Below are positions 23,996 through 31,455 of a DNA stretch of 31,569 nucleotides, in pieces. Origin of the DNA: Nitrospinota bacterium. GTDB lineage: Bacteria; Nitrospinota; Nitrospinia; JACRGO01. The DNA lies in NCBI GenBank assembly GCA_016212295.1, contig JACRGO010000165.1:1-31569 (forward strand), read 5' to 3'. Both the position numbers and the translations under genes were made by a program. The notes beneath the pieces were generated by a model that saw only the letters and a program-made list of their open reading frames with translations, made no database searches and was not told where the DNA came from. Each line of letters starts with the position of its first letter. The stretch's first letter is position 1.

Positions 23996-24445
23996 ATGTG
24001 GGTAGGCGTAATCGGGTCAGGTTTATGCAACAGGGAAATTTATGAAACAGCGGAGGAAATAGGTTTTTGGATAGGGTCGAGGCGGCATGTATTGGTTTGC
24101 GGCGGGATGGGAGGAGTTATGGAGGCCGCTGCCAAGGGGGCCAAGAGGGGCGGAGGCGAGACCATAGGTATTTTGCCGGGCGCACACGCCTCAGAGGCGA
24201 ACCCTTACATAAACTATCCGATCATCACTGGAATGGGCCATGCCAGGAATGTCATTATAGCAAGGTCTTCGGACATCCTTGTAGCGGTTTCAGGGGAGTT
24301 CGGGACCTTGTCGGAAATCGCCATGGGCTTGAAAATAGGCAAACCTGTCCTTGCCTTCCGGTGCAAGTGGGAAGGGATAGAAGGGGTCGTCCCGGTCAGA
24401 AAAAAAGATGAATTGTTCGCTGAAATGGAAAAATACCTGCGATAA
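23996..24445 (+). CDS. TIGR00725 / LOG-like Rossmann-fold protein
   Basis: The 149-residue protein matches the LOG-like TIGR00725 group. A Rossmann start (VGVIGSG) is followed by LVCGGMGGVMEAAAKGAKRG, then IGILPG, GHARNVIIARSSDILVAVSG and GTLSEIAMGLKIGKPVLAF. The PGGxGT of true LOG enzymes is replaced by SGEFGT, usual for this group. Its role is uncertain: nucleotide or nucleotide-sugar binding, and possibly hydrolysis as in LOG proteins, is inferred. The start at 23996 has GAGG about 10 bases upstream; a TTG at 23981 is less likely. Confidence 0.9.
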   Translation: MWVGVIGSGLCNREIYETAEEIGFWIGSRRHVLVCGGMGGVMEAAAKGAKRGGGETIGILPGAHASEANPYINYPIITGMGHARNVIIARSSDILVAVSGEFGTLSEIAMGLKIGKPVLAFRCKWEGIEGVVPVRKKDELFAEMEKYLR

Positions 24446-24447
24446 AA

Positions 24448-24620
24448 ACACAAAATTTCAAATAACAAATAAATCTCAATAAACAAAATTGCAATGGGAT
24501 AAGCAAGAAAATGGAATTGTTCTGGACATTCAGTGGTTGTAATTTGTAATTTATTTGTAATTTGCTATTTGTCATTTGAGATTTTGATTTCCCTTTGGTT
24601 GCGGCCGAAGGCCACGTCGT
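24448..24620 (+). repeat. AT-rich interspersed repeat, copy 3
   Basis: Same sense as 17842-18050. Visible parts are AAATAACAAATAAATCTCAA, CTGGACATTCAGTGG, TAATTTGTAATTTATTTGTA and the tail CCCTTTGGTTGCGGC followed by CGAAGGCC. It ends 8 bases before the start codon of the M23 lipoprotein gene, which therefore has its leader inside the repeat. Confidence 0.88.
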
Positions 24621-24627
24621 GTTATCC

Positions 24628-25383
24628 ATGAAAACTTCCTCTAAAATATTCCTCCTTTTCCTTTGCGGACTTCTCTTCCTTTGCGAGGGATGCGGCACAA
24701 CCGGGAAAACAAGGATCAGAAAAACCACCATCATAAAAAAGGACGGGATTTACCACACCATTAAAGAGGGACAGACTATTTACCGGATCGCGCTAGCTTA
24801 CGAGGCTGACCCGGATGTATTGCTCAAGGTAAACGGAATCAGCGATCCCACCACGATAAAGGAAGGCCAGGAAATATTTATTCCTGGCGCCAAGGCCTTG
24901 CGCGAGGTCCCGGTTGCCGCTCCGCCCGAGGAAAAGAAAAACACCGGGGGGCCGCTAAGAAAAAAAGTCTGGGCCAAAAGATCCGGAAACGCCAAAAACG
25001 CCGTTATTAAAAAAGGCTTCTTCGACTGGCCGGTTAGAGGGAAGATTTCCTCCAAATTCGGGCTTAGGAACGGGGTCCCTCATGACGGCGTGGACATCTC
25101 TGAAAATAAGGGAACCATCATACGCGCCGCGGCCCCTGGCAAGGTGATCTTCAGCGATTGGGGTCCAACAGGCTACGGAAATATAGTCATTATCAGGCAC
25201 GACGACCATCTGACCACCATCTACGCCCATAACCATAAAAACCTGGTTACAAAGGATAAAGTAGTTAAGCAGGGCGACAAAATAGCGCTACTCGGCGAAA
25301 CAGGACGTTCCACTGGCCCACACCTGCATTTTGAAGTCAGGTATGGCCGTGAGCCGGTTGACCCATTGAATTACCTTCCCTGA
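24628..25383 (+). CDS. LysM / M23 peptidase-family lipoprotein
   Basis: The 251-residue protein has a lipoprotein signal (LLFLCEGC, lipidated Cys22). A LysM domain follows (about 42-86; YHTIKEGQTIYRIALAYEAD, ending QEIFIPG), then a Lys/Pro-rich linker and an M23 (LytM-like) domain (about 130-251). Zinc-site residues are His152 and Asp156 (PHDGVDIS) and the H-L-H motif His232-His234 (TGPHLHFEV). It is likely anchored in the outer or inner membrane and acts on peptidoglycan during growth or division, as NlpD/EnvC relatives do; with the Zn ligands present it may be an active endopeptidase. The ATG has no strong ribosome site, and its leader is a repeat. Confidence 0.93.
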   Translation: MKTSSKIFLLFLCGLLFLCEGCGTTGKTRIRKTTIIKKDGIYHTIKEGQTIYRIALAYEADPDVLLKVNGISDPTTIKEGQEIFIPGAKALREVPVAAPPEEKKNTGGPLRKKVWAKRSGNAKNAVIKKGFFDWPVRGKISSKFGLRNGVPHDGVDISENKGTIIRAAAPGKVIFSDWGPTGYGNIVIIRHDDHLTTIYAHNHKNLVTKDKVVKQGDKIALLGETGRSTGPHLHFEVRYGREPVDPLNYLP

Positions 25384-25394
25384 GTTTCCTTCAT

Positions 25395-25423
25395 TTCATT
25401 TAACAACCCTTTTGGTATATAAT
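25395..25423 (+). promoter_or_regulatory. Possible sigma-70-like promoter
   Basis: TATAAT (25418-25423) has TTCATT 17 bases upstream, a weak -35. It lies 24 bases before the ATG of the receiver gene, and AAGGA is found between them. The -10 is perfect; the -35 is poor. Confidence 0.3.
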
Positions 25424-25446
25424 TTCCAAGAAACTAAGGACACCAA

Positions 25447-25866
25447 ATGAACCCAAGAATTTTACTCATAGACGACGAAAAATCCATTACTGACTCGCTT
25501 ATTCGTTTCCTGGAGTTTGAAGGTTATAAGGCGGACGGCATAAATGATCCGCTGAAGGCCATGGAATTGATAGAAAAGACTAATTACATGGTCATTATCA
25601 GTGATATATCCATGCCGGGCAAGAACGGAATTGAACTTCTAACCGAGATTAAAAAGTATAACGGGATGATCCAGGTGATAATGATCACCGGTTTCGTGAC
25701 CATGGATAACATTCTGAGCTGTCTCCGGGAAGGCGCAAGCGATTGCCTGTTCAAGCCCCTGGACCTGGAACAATTCAGAGACGCGGTGGAAGAGGCGGTT
25801 GGGAAGATTAAAAAGTGGGAAAAGATCCTAAAATGGCTTCAAAAAGGGAAAAAAGGAAAATATTGA
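25447..25866 (+). CDS. Single-domain response regulator (CheY-like)
   Basis: The 139-residue protein is one receiver domain with a lysine-rich helical tail. The acidic pair is Asp9-Asp10 (LLIDDEKS), the phosphorylation site is Asp53 (IISDISMPGKNG), Thr81 is in the MITGF motif, and Lys103 is in FKPLD. All canonical residues are present. There is no output domain. The nearest partner is the CheA gene about 250 bases downstream on the same strand, with a repeat between them, so a CheA-receiver pair is a plausible inference. AAGGA lies 6 bases from the ATG. Confidence 0.95.
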   Translation: MNPRILLIDDEKSITDSLIRFLEFEGYKADGINDPLKAMELIEKTNYMVIISDISMPGKNGIELLTEIKKYNGMIQVIMITGFVTMDNILSCLREGASDCLFKPLDLEQFRDAVEEAVGKIKKWEKILKWLQKGKKGKY

Positions 25867-25876
25867 TTCGCAGTGC

Positions 25877-26066
25877 GGCATTGGCCGCAACCAAAGGGGA
25901 AATGAAATTTCAAATGGCAAATAACAAATCCCAAATAAATTACAAATTACAATTATTGAGAGTCCAAAGTAGTTCTATTTTACTTTTTTTGTTTGTTCTT
26001 TGTAATTTTGGTTATTGAAATTTATTTGTTATTTGACAATTGAGATTTGGAGTTTCATAAAACTTT
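25877..26066 (-). repeat. AT-rich interspersed repeat, copy 4
   Basis: Same sense as 2325-2500, with an intact GC tail read inverted (GGCCGCAACCAAAGGGGAAAT). Its right end, CATAAAACTTTG, runs directly into a CTTTGTGG half repeat (about 26061-26096, ending CGCTTTGTGGTTAA), so two repeat families are fused here. The gap 25867-26118 is almost entirely repeat. Confidence 0.88.
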
Positions 26067-26118
26067 GTGATCTTTGCGCGCTTTGTGGTTAAAAAATTTT
26101 TGTCATTTTTGCAATAAT

Positions 26119-28101
26119 ATGGAACCCTCCGCCGATTCCGGAATAGATATAGAGCTTTTAACTGATTTCATTGCCGAGACGCTCGGGGAAATCGACAATC
26201 TGGATGAAAAATTCATCCAATTGGAAAAATCCCCGGCCGACACCACCATCATTGACTCCATATTCCGCCCTGTCCACTCCATCAAGGGAAGCTCCGCTTT
26301 TTTCAACCTGAACAATATCCGGATTTTCGCCCACCGGATGGAAAGCCTCCTGGACGATCTCCGCAAGGGGAAGATGCCGGTCACGCAGGACGTGATAGAC
26401 GCGCTGCTCACCGGCATAGATTTTCTCCGGGCCATGTTCAAGCGGATTGACCCCAAAAAACTTGAGGACAAGCCTAACTCCGAGGAAGAGGAATTCCTGG
26501 AGGGGCTTGGACGCTTCACCGTTAAAAAGGAGGAAAAGCCGGGTGAGGCCCTGCAGTCCTACTTTATCCAGTTGAGGAAGGTGCAGGACAGGTTCATGAT
26601 GAAATTAGCGGAGGAGGACAAGGACAAGGCGGTCAAGGACATCTTTGAAATCATGGATAAGCTGGAAGAGCAATTGACGACTCATGGGATTTTGAAGCAT
26701 ATTGAGGCCCCGAAACACCTGGGCGAGATTTTAGTGGAGAAGGGCAAAATTTCAACAAAGGACATAGAAGACGCCTTGAAGCAGCAGAAAAAGGTGGGGA
26801 CTATCCTTGTGGAAACAGGGAAAATCACTGAAAAGGACATAGAGGAGGCATTGCAATCCCAGGAGAAGGAAAAGGAAAAGGCCAAGCCGCCCGCCATCGA
26901 AAAACTCAGCGTCAGGAAGTATATGCGCGTGGAAGAGGACAAGGTCGACACCTTCCTTAATTATATAGGGGAATTGATTATTTCCTCGGAAGTTTACCGG
27001 TATCTGCAAAAACGTCTGGAACTGGCGGGAACGCAAGGCGTATTGACCAGGGAATTCAAGAACGCCAACCTCTCCTTTCTGGAACTTTCCAATTCCCTTC
27101 AAAAAAGCCTTATGGAAATCCGCAGGGTGTCGGTCAAATCCATTTTTCAAAAAATCCCGCGCCTTGTCCGCGATCTTTCCAAGAACCTGGGCAAGGAGAT
27201 AGAACTCGTCCTGGAGGGGGAAGACACCAGCATAGACAAGAGCATTGTGGAGGGATTGGAGAATTCCGTGATCCACATGGTGAGAAACTCCGTTGACCAC
27301 GGCGTTGAAACAATCCAGGAAAGGGAGAAAAAAGGAAAATCCCCAAGCGGGAAAATAGAGGTTTCCGCTTATTCCGACGAAGAATATTTTTATCTCAGGA
27401 TAGCGGACGACGGCAAGGGAATGGACCCGGAAATCATCCGGCAAAAGGCAATCGAGAAGGGGCTTACTACCCCGGAACAGGCGGCCGCCTTAAGCAAGAG
27501 CGACACGCTTAAGTTCATTTTCGGCGCTGGTTTTTCCACTGCTAAACAGGTCACAGACGTTTCAGGACGCGGGGTGGGCATGGACGTGGTCATGACAGAG
27601 ATCAAGAAATTCAAGGGCGTGGTGGATATGGACTCGGAAGTTGATAAAGGGTCCCAGTTCACCCTGAAATTTCCCCTTGCCGTGACGCTTACCATTATAG
27701 ACGGCCTCCTGGTCTCAGTCGGCAAGGAAAAATACGTGATACCGCTCAATATGATCAAGGAATCGGTCTGCCCCAGGAAGGAGCAGGTCATGAGGGTCAA
27801 GTATAAGGGAGAAATGGTGAGCATCCGGGAGACCCTCTATCCGATAGTCAGGATACATGAGCTGTTCGGGGTCAGGGACGCCGTGCAAAACCCATGGGAA
27901 TCCGTCATGGTGGTGGTGGAAAGCGACAACAAGCGGTGCTGCCTGATGGTGGACAGTTTACTTGAAAAACAGCAGGTGGTTCTGAAGGACATAGGCAGGA
28001 GCTTCAAGCATATCGAAACCATAGCAGGCGGGTCCATTCTTGGGGACGGCAAGGTCGGCCTGGTTTTGAACGTGGACGGGATAATGAATAAGTCGCTTTG
28101 A
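26119..28101 (+). CDS. cheA: CheA-type chemotaxis histidine kinase with MshEN-like repeats
   Basis: The 660-residue protein has an HPt domain (about 10-110, phosphorylated His53 in PVHSIKGSSAFF), a helical linker, two MshEN-like half repeats (200-250: LGEILVEKGKISTKDIEDAL and VGTILVETGKITEKDIEEAL) in place of the usual P2 receiver-docking domain, a dimerisation helix pair (about 270-340), an ATPase domain (HMVRNSVDHGVE, ADDGKGMD, GRGVGMDVV) and a C-terminal CheW-like domain (about 525-655). The start at 26119 begins at the HPt helix, while the longer TTG frame lies in a repeat; no Shine-Dalgarno is seen. No receptor, cheW, cheR or cheB lies in the window. The kinase likely feeds the nearby single-domain regulator, by inference. 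Confidence 0.95.
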   Translation: MEPSADSGIDIELLTDFIAETLGEIDNLDEKFIQLEKSPADTTIIDSIFRPVHSIKGSSAFFNLNNIRIFAHRMESLLDDLRKGKMPVTQDVIDALLTGIDFLRAMFKRIDPKKLEDKPNSEEEEFLEGLGRFTVKKEEKPGEALQSYFIQLRKVQDRFMMKLAEEDKDKAVKDIFEIMDKLEEQLTTHGILKHIEAPKHLGEILVEKGKISTKDIEDALKQQKKVGTILVETGKITEKDIEEALQSQEKEKEKAKPPAIEKLSVRKYMRVEEDKVDTFLNYIGELIISSEVYRYLQKRLELAGTQGVLTREFKNANLSFLELSNSLQKSLMEIRRVSVKSIFQKIPRLVRDLSKNLGKEIELVLEGEDTSIDKSIVEGLENSVIHMVRNSVDHGVETIQEREKKGKSPSGKIEVSAYSDEEYFYLRIADDGKGMDPEIIRQKAIEKGLTTPEQAAALSKSDTLKFIFGAGFSTAKQVTDVSGRGVGMDVVMTEIKKFKGVVDMDSEVDKGSQFTLKFPLAVTLTIIDGLLVSVGKEKYVIPLNMIKESVCPRKEQVMRVKYKGEMVSIRETLYPIVRIHELFGVRDAVQNPWESVMVVVESDNKRCCLMVDSLLEKQQVVLKDIGRSFKHIETIAGGSILGDGKVGLVLNVDGIMNKSL

Positions 28102-28127
28102 GGGCTTTATTACTATTTGAATTAAAT

Positions 28128-28222
28128 GGAACGCGGATGACGCGGATAGCACGGATTTGCGCGGATAAAAAATTATTTTTAAAATCCTTGCGGACCAGTG
28201 TCTTCCGCGCCATCCGTGTTCT
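28128..28222. repeat. CGCGGAT-type inverted repeat, copy 2
   Basis: GGAACGCGGATGACGCGGAT (28128 on), then CACGGATTTGCGCGGATAAA, and on the right AAAATCCTTGCGG and CCATCCGTGTTCTA. It is the same family as 14973-15067, with arms that match less well. It ends 32 bases before the hicB start. Confidence 0.8.
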
Positions 28223-28254
28223 ATTAGTATGGCGCTTAACTGAAAGGGTGTGCT

Positions 28255-28479
28255 ATGAATATTAATTTTACAGCGGTTTTTGAGAAATCCCCATTCGGTT
28301 ATATTGGGTATGTTGAGGAACTTCCTGGGGCCAATACACAAGGGGAAACTTTAGAAGAAACAAAATCAAATCTAATCGAAGCCGTTCAACTTGTGTTGGA
28401 ATCAAACAGGCAATTAGCCGAGGAAGAAATTCATGGAAAGGAAATTATAAAGGAGCATTTTGGCGTGCTTTCCGCATGA
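28255..28479 (+). CDS. hicB: HicB-family antitoxin
   Basis: The 74-residue protein has the HicB partial RNase H-like fold: FTAVFEKSPFGYIGYVEELP, GANTQGETLEETKSNLIEAV, then QLVLESN. No DNA-binding C-terminus (helix-turn-helix or ribbon-helix-helix) is present, so this is the short HicB form. It would neutralise the HicA toxin by binding it. AAAGGG lies about 8 bases before the ATG. The last codons overlap hicA by four bases (ATGA). Confidence 0.9.
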   Translation: MNINFTAVFEKSPFGYIGYVEELPGANTQGETLEETKSNLIEAVQLVLESNRQLAEEEIHGKEIIKEHFGVLSA

Positions 28480-28661
28480 AACGTAAGTATCTGATTCGGC
28501 ATTTGGAAAAATGTGGGTGTGAGTTCCTACGGGAAGGGGCAAATCACACAGTTTATGTAAACAGAAGCAAAAAGAAGGTTTCAACTATCCCAAGACACCG
28601 GGAGGTTGATGAGAATTTAACAAAGAGAATATGTAAGGATTTAGGAATTGAAAAGCCATAA
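28476..28661 (+). CDS. hicA: HicA-family mRNA interferase toxin
   Basis: The 61-residue protein has a double-stranded RNA-binding-like fold with the catalytic His24 (GANHTVYVN) and a closing IPRHREVDENLTKRICKDLG. It degrades mRNA independently of codons in the known family. The order is hicB-hicA, the reverse of the canonical order but frequent in nature. Stop and start are coupled (ATGA) to hicB. Confidence 0.92.
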   Translation: MKRKYLIRHLEKCGCEFLREGANHTVYVNRSKKKVSTIPRHREVDENLTKRICKDLGIEKP

Positions 28662-28688
28662 CAAATCGTTAAAACTTATTGGCAAGAC

Positions 28689-28853
28689 ATGAATATAAAA
28701 CTGCACGAACTTCCAGTAGACGAACGAATCAAACTCGTGGAGGAATTGTGGGATAGCATCGCCTCCGATCAGAAGGCGCTGCCACTTACCACCGAACAAA
28801 AGGCTGAACTTGACCGGCGTTTAGACGCCTATGAAGCTGATGGAAAAAAATGA
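28689..28853 (+). CDS. Addiction-module antitoxin-like protein, orphan
   Basis: This 54-residue ORF (MNIKLHELPVDERIKLVEEL, then WDSIASDQKALPLTTEQKAE and LDRRLDAYEADGKK) matches the putative addiction module family (TIGR02574, unstable antitoxin). Such genes normally precede a RelE/ParE toxin. Here only 66 bases separate it from the convergent decarboxylase, and these hold a CTTTGTGG-type repeat half, so the toxin is absent. It lies 27 bases after hicA. Confidence 0.85.
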   Translation: MNIKLHELPVDERIKLVEELWDSIASDQKALPLTTEQKAELDRRLDAYEADGKK

Positions 28854-28879
28854 GAAATGCTGAAAGAAAAGGCAAAAAA

Positions 28880-28922
28880 AAACTTTGTGATTTTAGCGTC
28901 TACTTTATGCGCTCTATGGTTA
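28880..28922. repeat. CTTTGTGG-type repeat, half copy
   Basis: AACTTTGTGATTTTAGCGTC followed by TACTTTATGCGCTCTATGGTTAA resembles the half copy at about 26061-26096. It lies where the toxin gene of the addiction module would be expected, and it reaches into the decarboxylase stop. Confidence 0.6.
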
Positions 28923-30749
28923 AGCTCCTAACCTCCCCCACATCCCATCCACCTTCATCTTCACCTCTTCGGTCATCTCCAACTCATCCGGCCACTCGCG
29001 CTGAAATCCCTCCTCTTTCCATTTTCGCGTGGCGTCGACGCACAGCTTGTCCTGGAAAAAATGGAGGTCCCTTTTGGGGTCCGTGTTGTTGAAGAATTTC
29101 CACACCGCGACGGAATTGTTTTTCACGTCTGTTTCAGAGTCGAACACCACCACAATCCTGAACGCCCCGAGGCCCGGCGTCTGAAAAATAATCTCCGCTG
29201 TTTCCCTGGCAGCGAAGGCCTTCCTTTTTTCCAGGGCGATAAAGAGAATTGGATTTTGGACCTGCCGCGCCGGAATGGCTATGTCGCGCGCATGGGGCGA
29301 CAAGGCCCTCACCATATTCAGGGTTTCCTGCTCCTCCGGGACGGTCTCATTCCGCCTTTTCGCGGGGACGTCGCCTTCACCAGGGAGGCGCGAGGTGGCG
29401 TCCACTCCCAGCTTGGAACCGTAAAGTCCGGTGGGAGAGGAATGATCCAGCGCGTCCAGCGCCCCATCTGAAAAATAAAGGTCTTTAGTCAGGTCGACCC
29501 GATTCAACACGTCCCGGACCAGCGCCGGATAGTCGTGCGGGTCCTTGGTGGAGTCCACCACCAGGACCATTTTGGAAAAACCCATCTGGCCGGTCCCCCA
29601 AAGGGAATTCATGGTCTGCCGCGCGTGAAAGGGATAGCTTTTCTTGATGGCCGCAACCACGCAGTTGTGAAACACCCCTTCCCAGGGAAGAGATATGTCG
29701 ACTATGTCGTGGTTAACAGTCTTTAGCAACGGGAGGAATATCCTTTCCGTGGCCTTGCCTATGTAGCAATCCTCCATTGGCGGCTTACCAACTATGGTTG
29801 TGTGGTACACCGCGTTTTTTCTGTGCGTGACGGCAGTGACATGAAAAACCGGATAAGGGGCGGCAAGGGAGTAATACCCGGTGTGGTCTCCGAACGGACC
29901 CTCCACGCGGCTTTCCTCCGGGTCAACGTACCCTTCCAGGACTATCTCCGCGGTTGCCGGGACCTCCAGGTTAACGGTTTTGCATTTCGCCATCTCCACC
30001 CCTTTCTTGCGGATGAAACCGGCCAGCAGAATTTCATCCACGTCCGGCGGCAAGGGCGCGGTGGCGGCGTAAGTCACAACCGGATCGGCCCCGATGGCCA
30101 CAGCCACTTCCATCCTTTTCTTGAGTTCCTTGTGTTCACGGAAATGGCGTGCCCCGTCCTTGTGGATGTGCCAATGCATGCCTGTGGTGTTTTTGCCGTA
30201 CACCTGCATCCGGTACATTCCAACATTGCGCCTGCCGTTAAGCGGCGACCGTGTGAACACCAGTGGTAGGGTGATGAAGCGTCCACCATCCCCCGGCCAG
30301 CACTTAAGTACCGGAAATTTTTCCAGGTCGATATTATCCCCTGTGAGAACCACCTCCTGGCATGGCGGGACCGCGCCTTTGAAAACTCTCGGCGGGATCT
30401 TTATCAGGTCGAACAATTTCGGCAGCAGGGACAGTTTGCCTGAAATGGTCTTGGGCGGAGAAAATTCAATTATTTCCCTGATATCGCGGGCGATTTCTTC
30501 TATATCGCCAACCCCCAGGGCCATGCGGATTCTCTTCCTGCTTCCGAAGGCGTTGATCAGGACAGGGACGGCTGATCCCTCGGCGTTCTCGAACAAAAGT
30601 GCCTTGCCGCCATCACGGCCTTTAGAGACCCTGTCAGTTATCTCAGTGATTTCCAGTATAGGGGAGACCCTTTCCCGGACGCGGACCAGTTCGCCTTCTG
30701 TTTCCAGGCGGCGGATGAAATCGTGAAGGGATGAATAGGTTGTTCTCAT
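28920..30749 (-). CDS. UbiD-family decarboxylase (menaquinone-type)
   Basis: The 609-residue protein belongs to the UbiD family, which uses prenylated FMN to (de)carboxylate aromatic or unsaturated acids. Signature residues are Arg180 (NVGMYRMQVYG), Glu283 and Asp288 in EGPFGDHTGYYS, and the N-terminal DFIRRLETEGELVRV. The length of about 600 residues is like the menaquinone-pathway decarboxylases (futalosine route) rather than E. coli UbiD. The substrate is not certain from sequence. UbiX, the flavin prenyltransferase it needs, is not in the window. There is no strong ribosome site before the ATG at 30749. Confidence 0.93.
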   Translation of the reverse strand: MRTTYSSLHDFIRRLETEGELVRVRERVSPILEITEITDRVSKGRDGGKALLFENAEGSAVPVLINAFGSRKRIRMALGVGDIEEIARDIREIIEFSPPKTISGKLSLLPKLFDLIKIPPRVFKGAVPPCQEVVLTGDNIDLEKFPVLKCWPGDGGRFITLPLVFTRSPLNGRRNVGMYRMQVYGKNTTGMHWHIHKDGARHFREHKELKKRMEVAVAIGADPVVTYAATAPLPPDVDEILLAGFIRKKGVEMAKCKTVNLEVPATAEIVLEGYVDPEESRVEGPFGDHTGYYSLAAPYPVFHVTAVTHRKNAVYHTTIVGKPPMEDCYIGKATERIFLPLLKTVNHDIVDISLPWEGVFHNCVVAAIKKSYPFHARQTMNSLWGTGQMGFSKMVLVVDSTKDPHDYPALVRDVLNRVDLTKDLYFSDGALDALDHSSPTGLYGSKLGVDATSRLPGEGDVPAKRRNETVPEEQETLNMVRALSPHARDIAIPARQVQNPILFIALEKRKAFAARETAEIIFQTPGLGAFRIVVVFDSETDVKNNSVAVWKFFNNTDPKRDLHFFQDKLCVDATRKWKEEGFQREWPDELEMTEEVKMKVDGMWGRLGA

Positions 30750-30781
30750 GGCAGGGTAGGATTCAAATTTTTAAATCAGGT

Positions 30782-30936
30782 GATTGTCAAATAACAAATA
30801 AATCTCAATAACCAAAATTACAAATGACAAACAAGGAAATGGAGTTGTTTTGGACATTCAGTAATTGTAATTTGCTATTTGTCATTTTGTATTTTGTATT
30901 TTGTTTTCCCTTTGGTTGCGGCGGAGCCGCGCCTAG
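30782..30936 (+). repeat. AT-rich interspersed repeat, copy 5
   Basis: Same sense as the copies at 17842 and 24448: GATTGTCAAATAACAAATAA, ATCTCAATAACCAAAATTAC, TTTTGGACATTCAGTAATTG, and the tail CCCTTTGGTTGCGGC followed by GGAGCCGCGCC. Part of the right arm is shortened and replaced by TTTTGTATTTTGTATTTTGT. Confidence 0.88.
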
Positions 30937-30940
30937 GATA

Positions 30941-31198
30941 CTATGAGCAAATCCATGTTACCTCAGCCTGCATCGGGCCGCGCCTACGATCCAGCGCGAC
31001 ATGGCACACGTATCGCTTCCCGTCATACTCCACCACAAACCGGCCCATCTTGCTCCGCGGATCGGTCACCTGATCGGCAAGGTAATCCAGCATCTCTTGC
31101 CCAGACCAAGCCTCAAAGTCTATCTCCGTTGCCTGCGGACCCGCGGCAAAGGATGCCATATTGTTAATTTCCATTCCACTTATCGTTGATTTCGACAT
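30941..31198 (-). CDS. Small soluble hypothetical protein
   Basis: The 85-residue protein (starts MSKSTISGMEINNMASFAAG) has an acidic middle (EIDFEAWSGQEMLDYLADQV) and a strand-rich end (GRFVVEYDGKRYVCHVALDR). It looks like a compact domain. AAAGGAAACAAAC precedes the ATG; the open frame reaches further upstream but without a ribosome site. It ends just past the GC tail of a repeat. No family is recognised. Confidence 0.7.
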   Translation of the reverse strand: MSKSTISGMEINNMASFAAGPQATEIDFEAWSGQEMLDYLADQVTDPRSKMGRFVVEYDGKRYVCHVALDRRRGPMQAEVTWICS

Positions 31199-31285
31199 GT
31201 TTGTTTCCTTTATTGGGCTCGGCATTGATACGGGCTAACATTGATTACATTGATCTGCATAAAATATTTTTTTTCATGCTTTAAC

Positions 31286-31410
31286 CAAGCCCTGGCAGGG
31301 CAAAACAATAATAGCCCAGCGCGTGAGCGCAGGGTCAGGCGTCATAGGATTTCCAGCCCTGCAAGGGCGGCACGAAATGCCAGTTTATTGTACCACCCTT
31401 ACAGGGCTTA
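31286..31410. repeat. Palindromic AGCCCTGCAAGGGC repeat cluster
   Basis: AGCCCTGGCAGGGC (31288-31301), AGCCCTGCAAGGGCGGCAC (31355-31373) and the inverted ACCACCCTTACAGGGCTT (31392-31409) form three copies of a REP-like palindrome, the last two facing each other around CGAAATGCCAGTTTATTGT. The region from 31199 to 31455 holds no other feature I can support. Confidence 0.75.
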
Positions 31411-31455
31411 AACAATCTCACCCCCCGCAGCACGGTAAATTTGTTCTACCATATC

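Noticed and set aside
24396-24734. 112-residue minus-strand open frame
   Set aside because: Most of it is translation of an AT-rich repeat; similar peptides arise from other copies of that repeat.
2325-30936. A CRISPR array made of the dispersed repeats
   Set aside because: The repeats are long, imperfect, in both orientations and kilobases apart, with no regular spacers and no cas genes.
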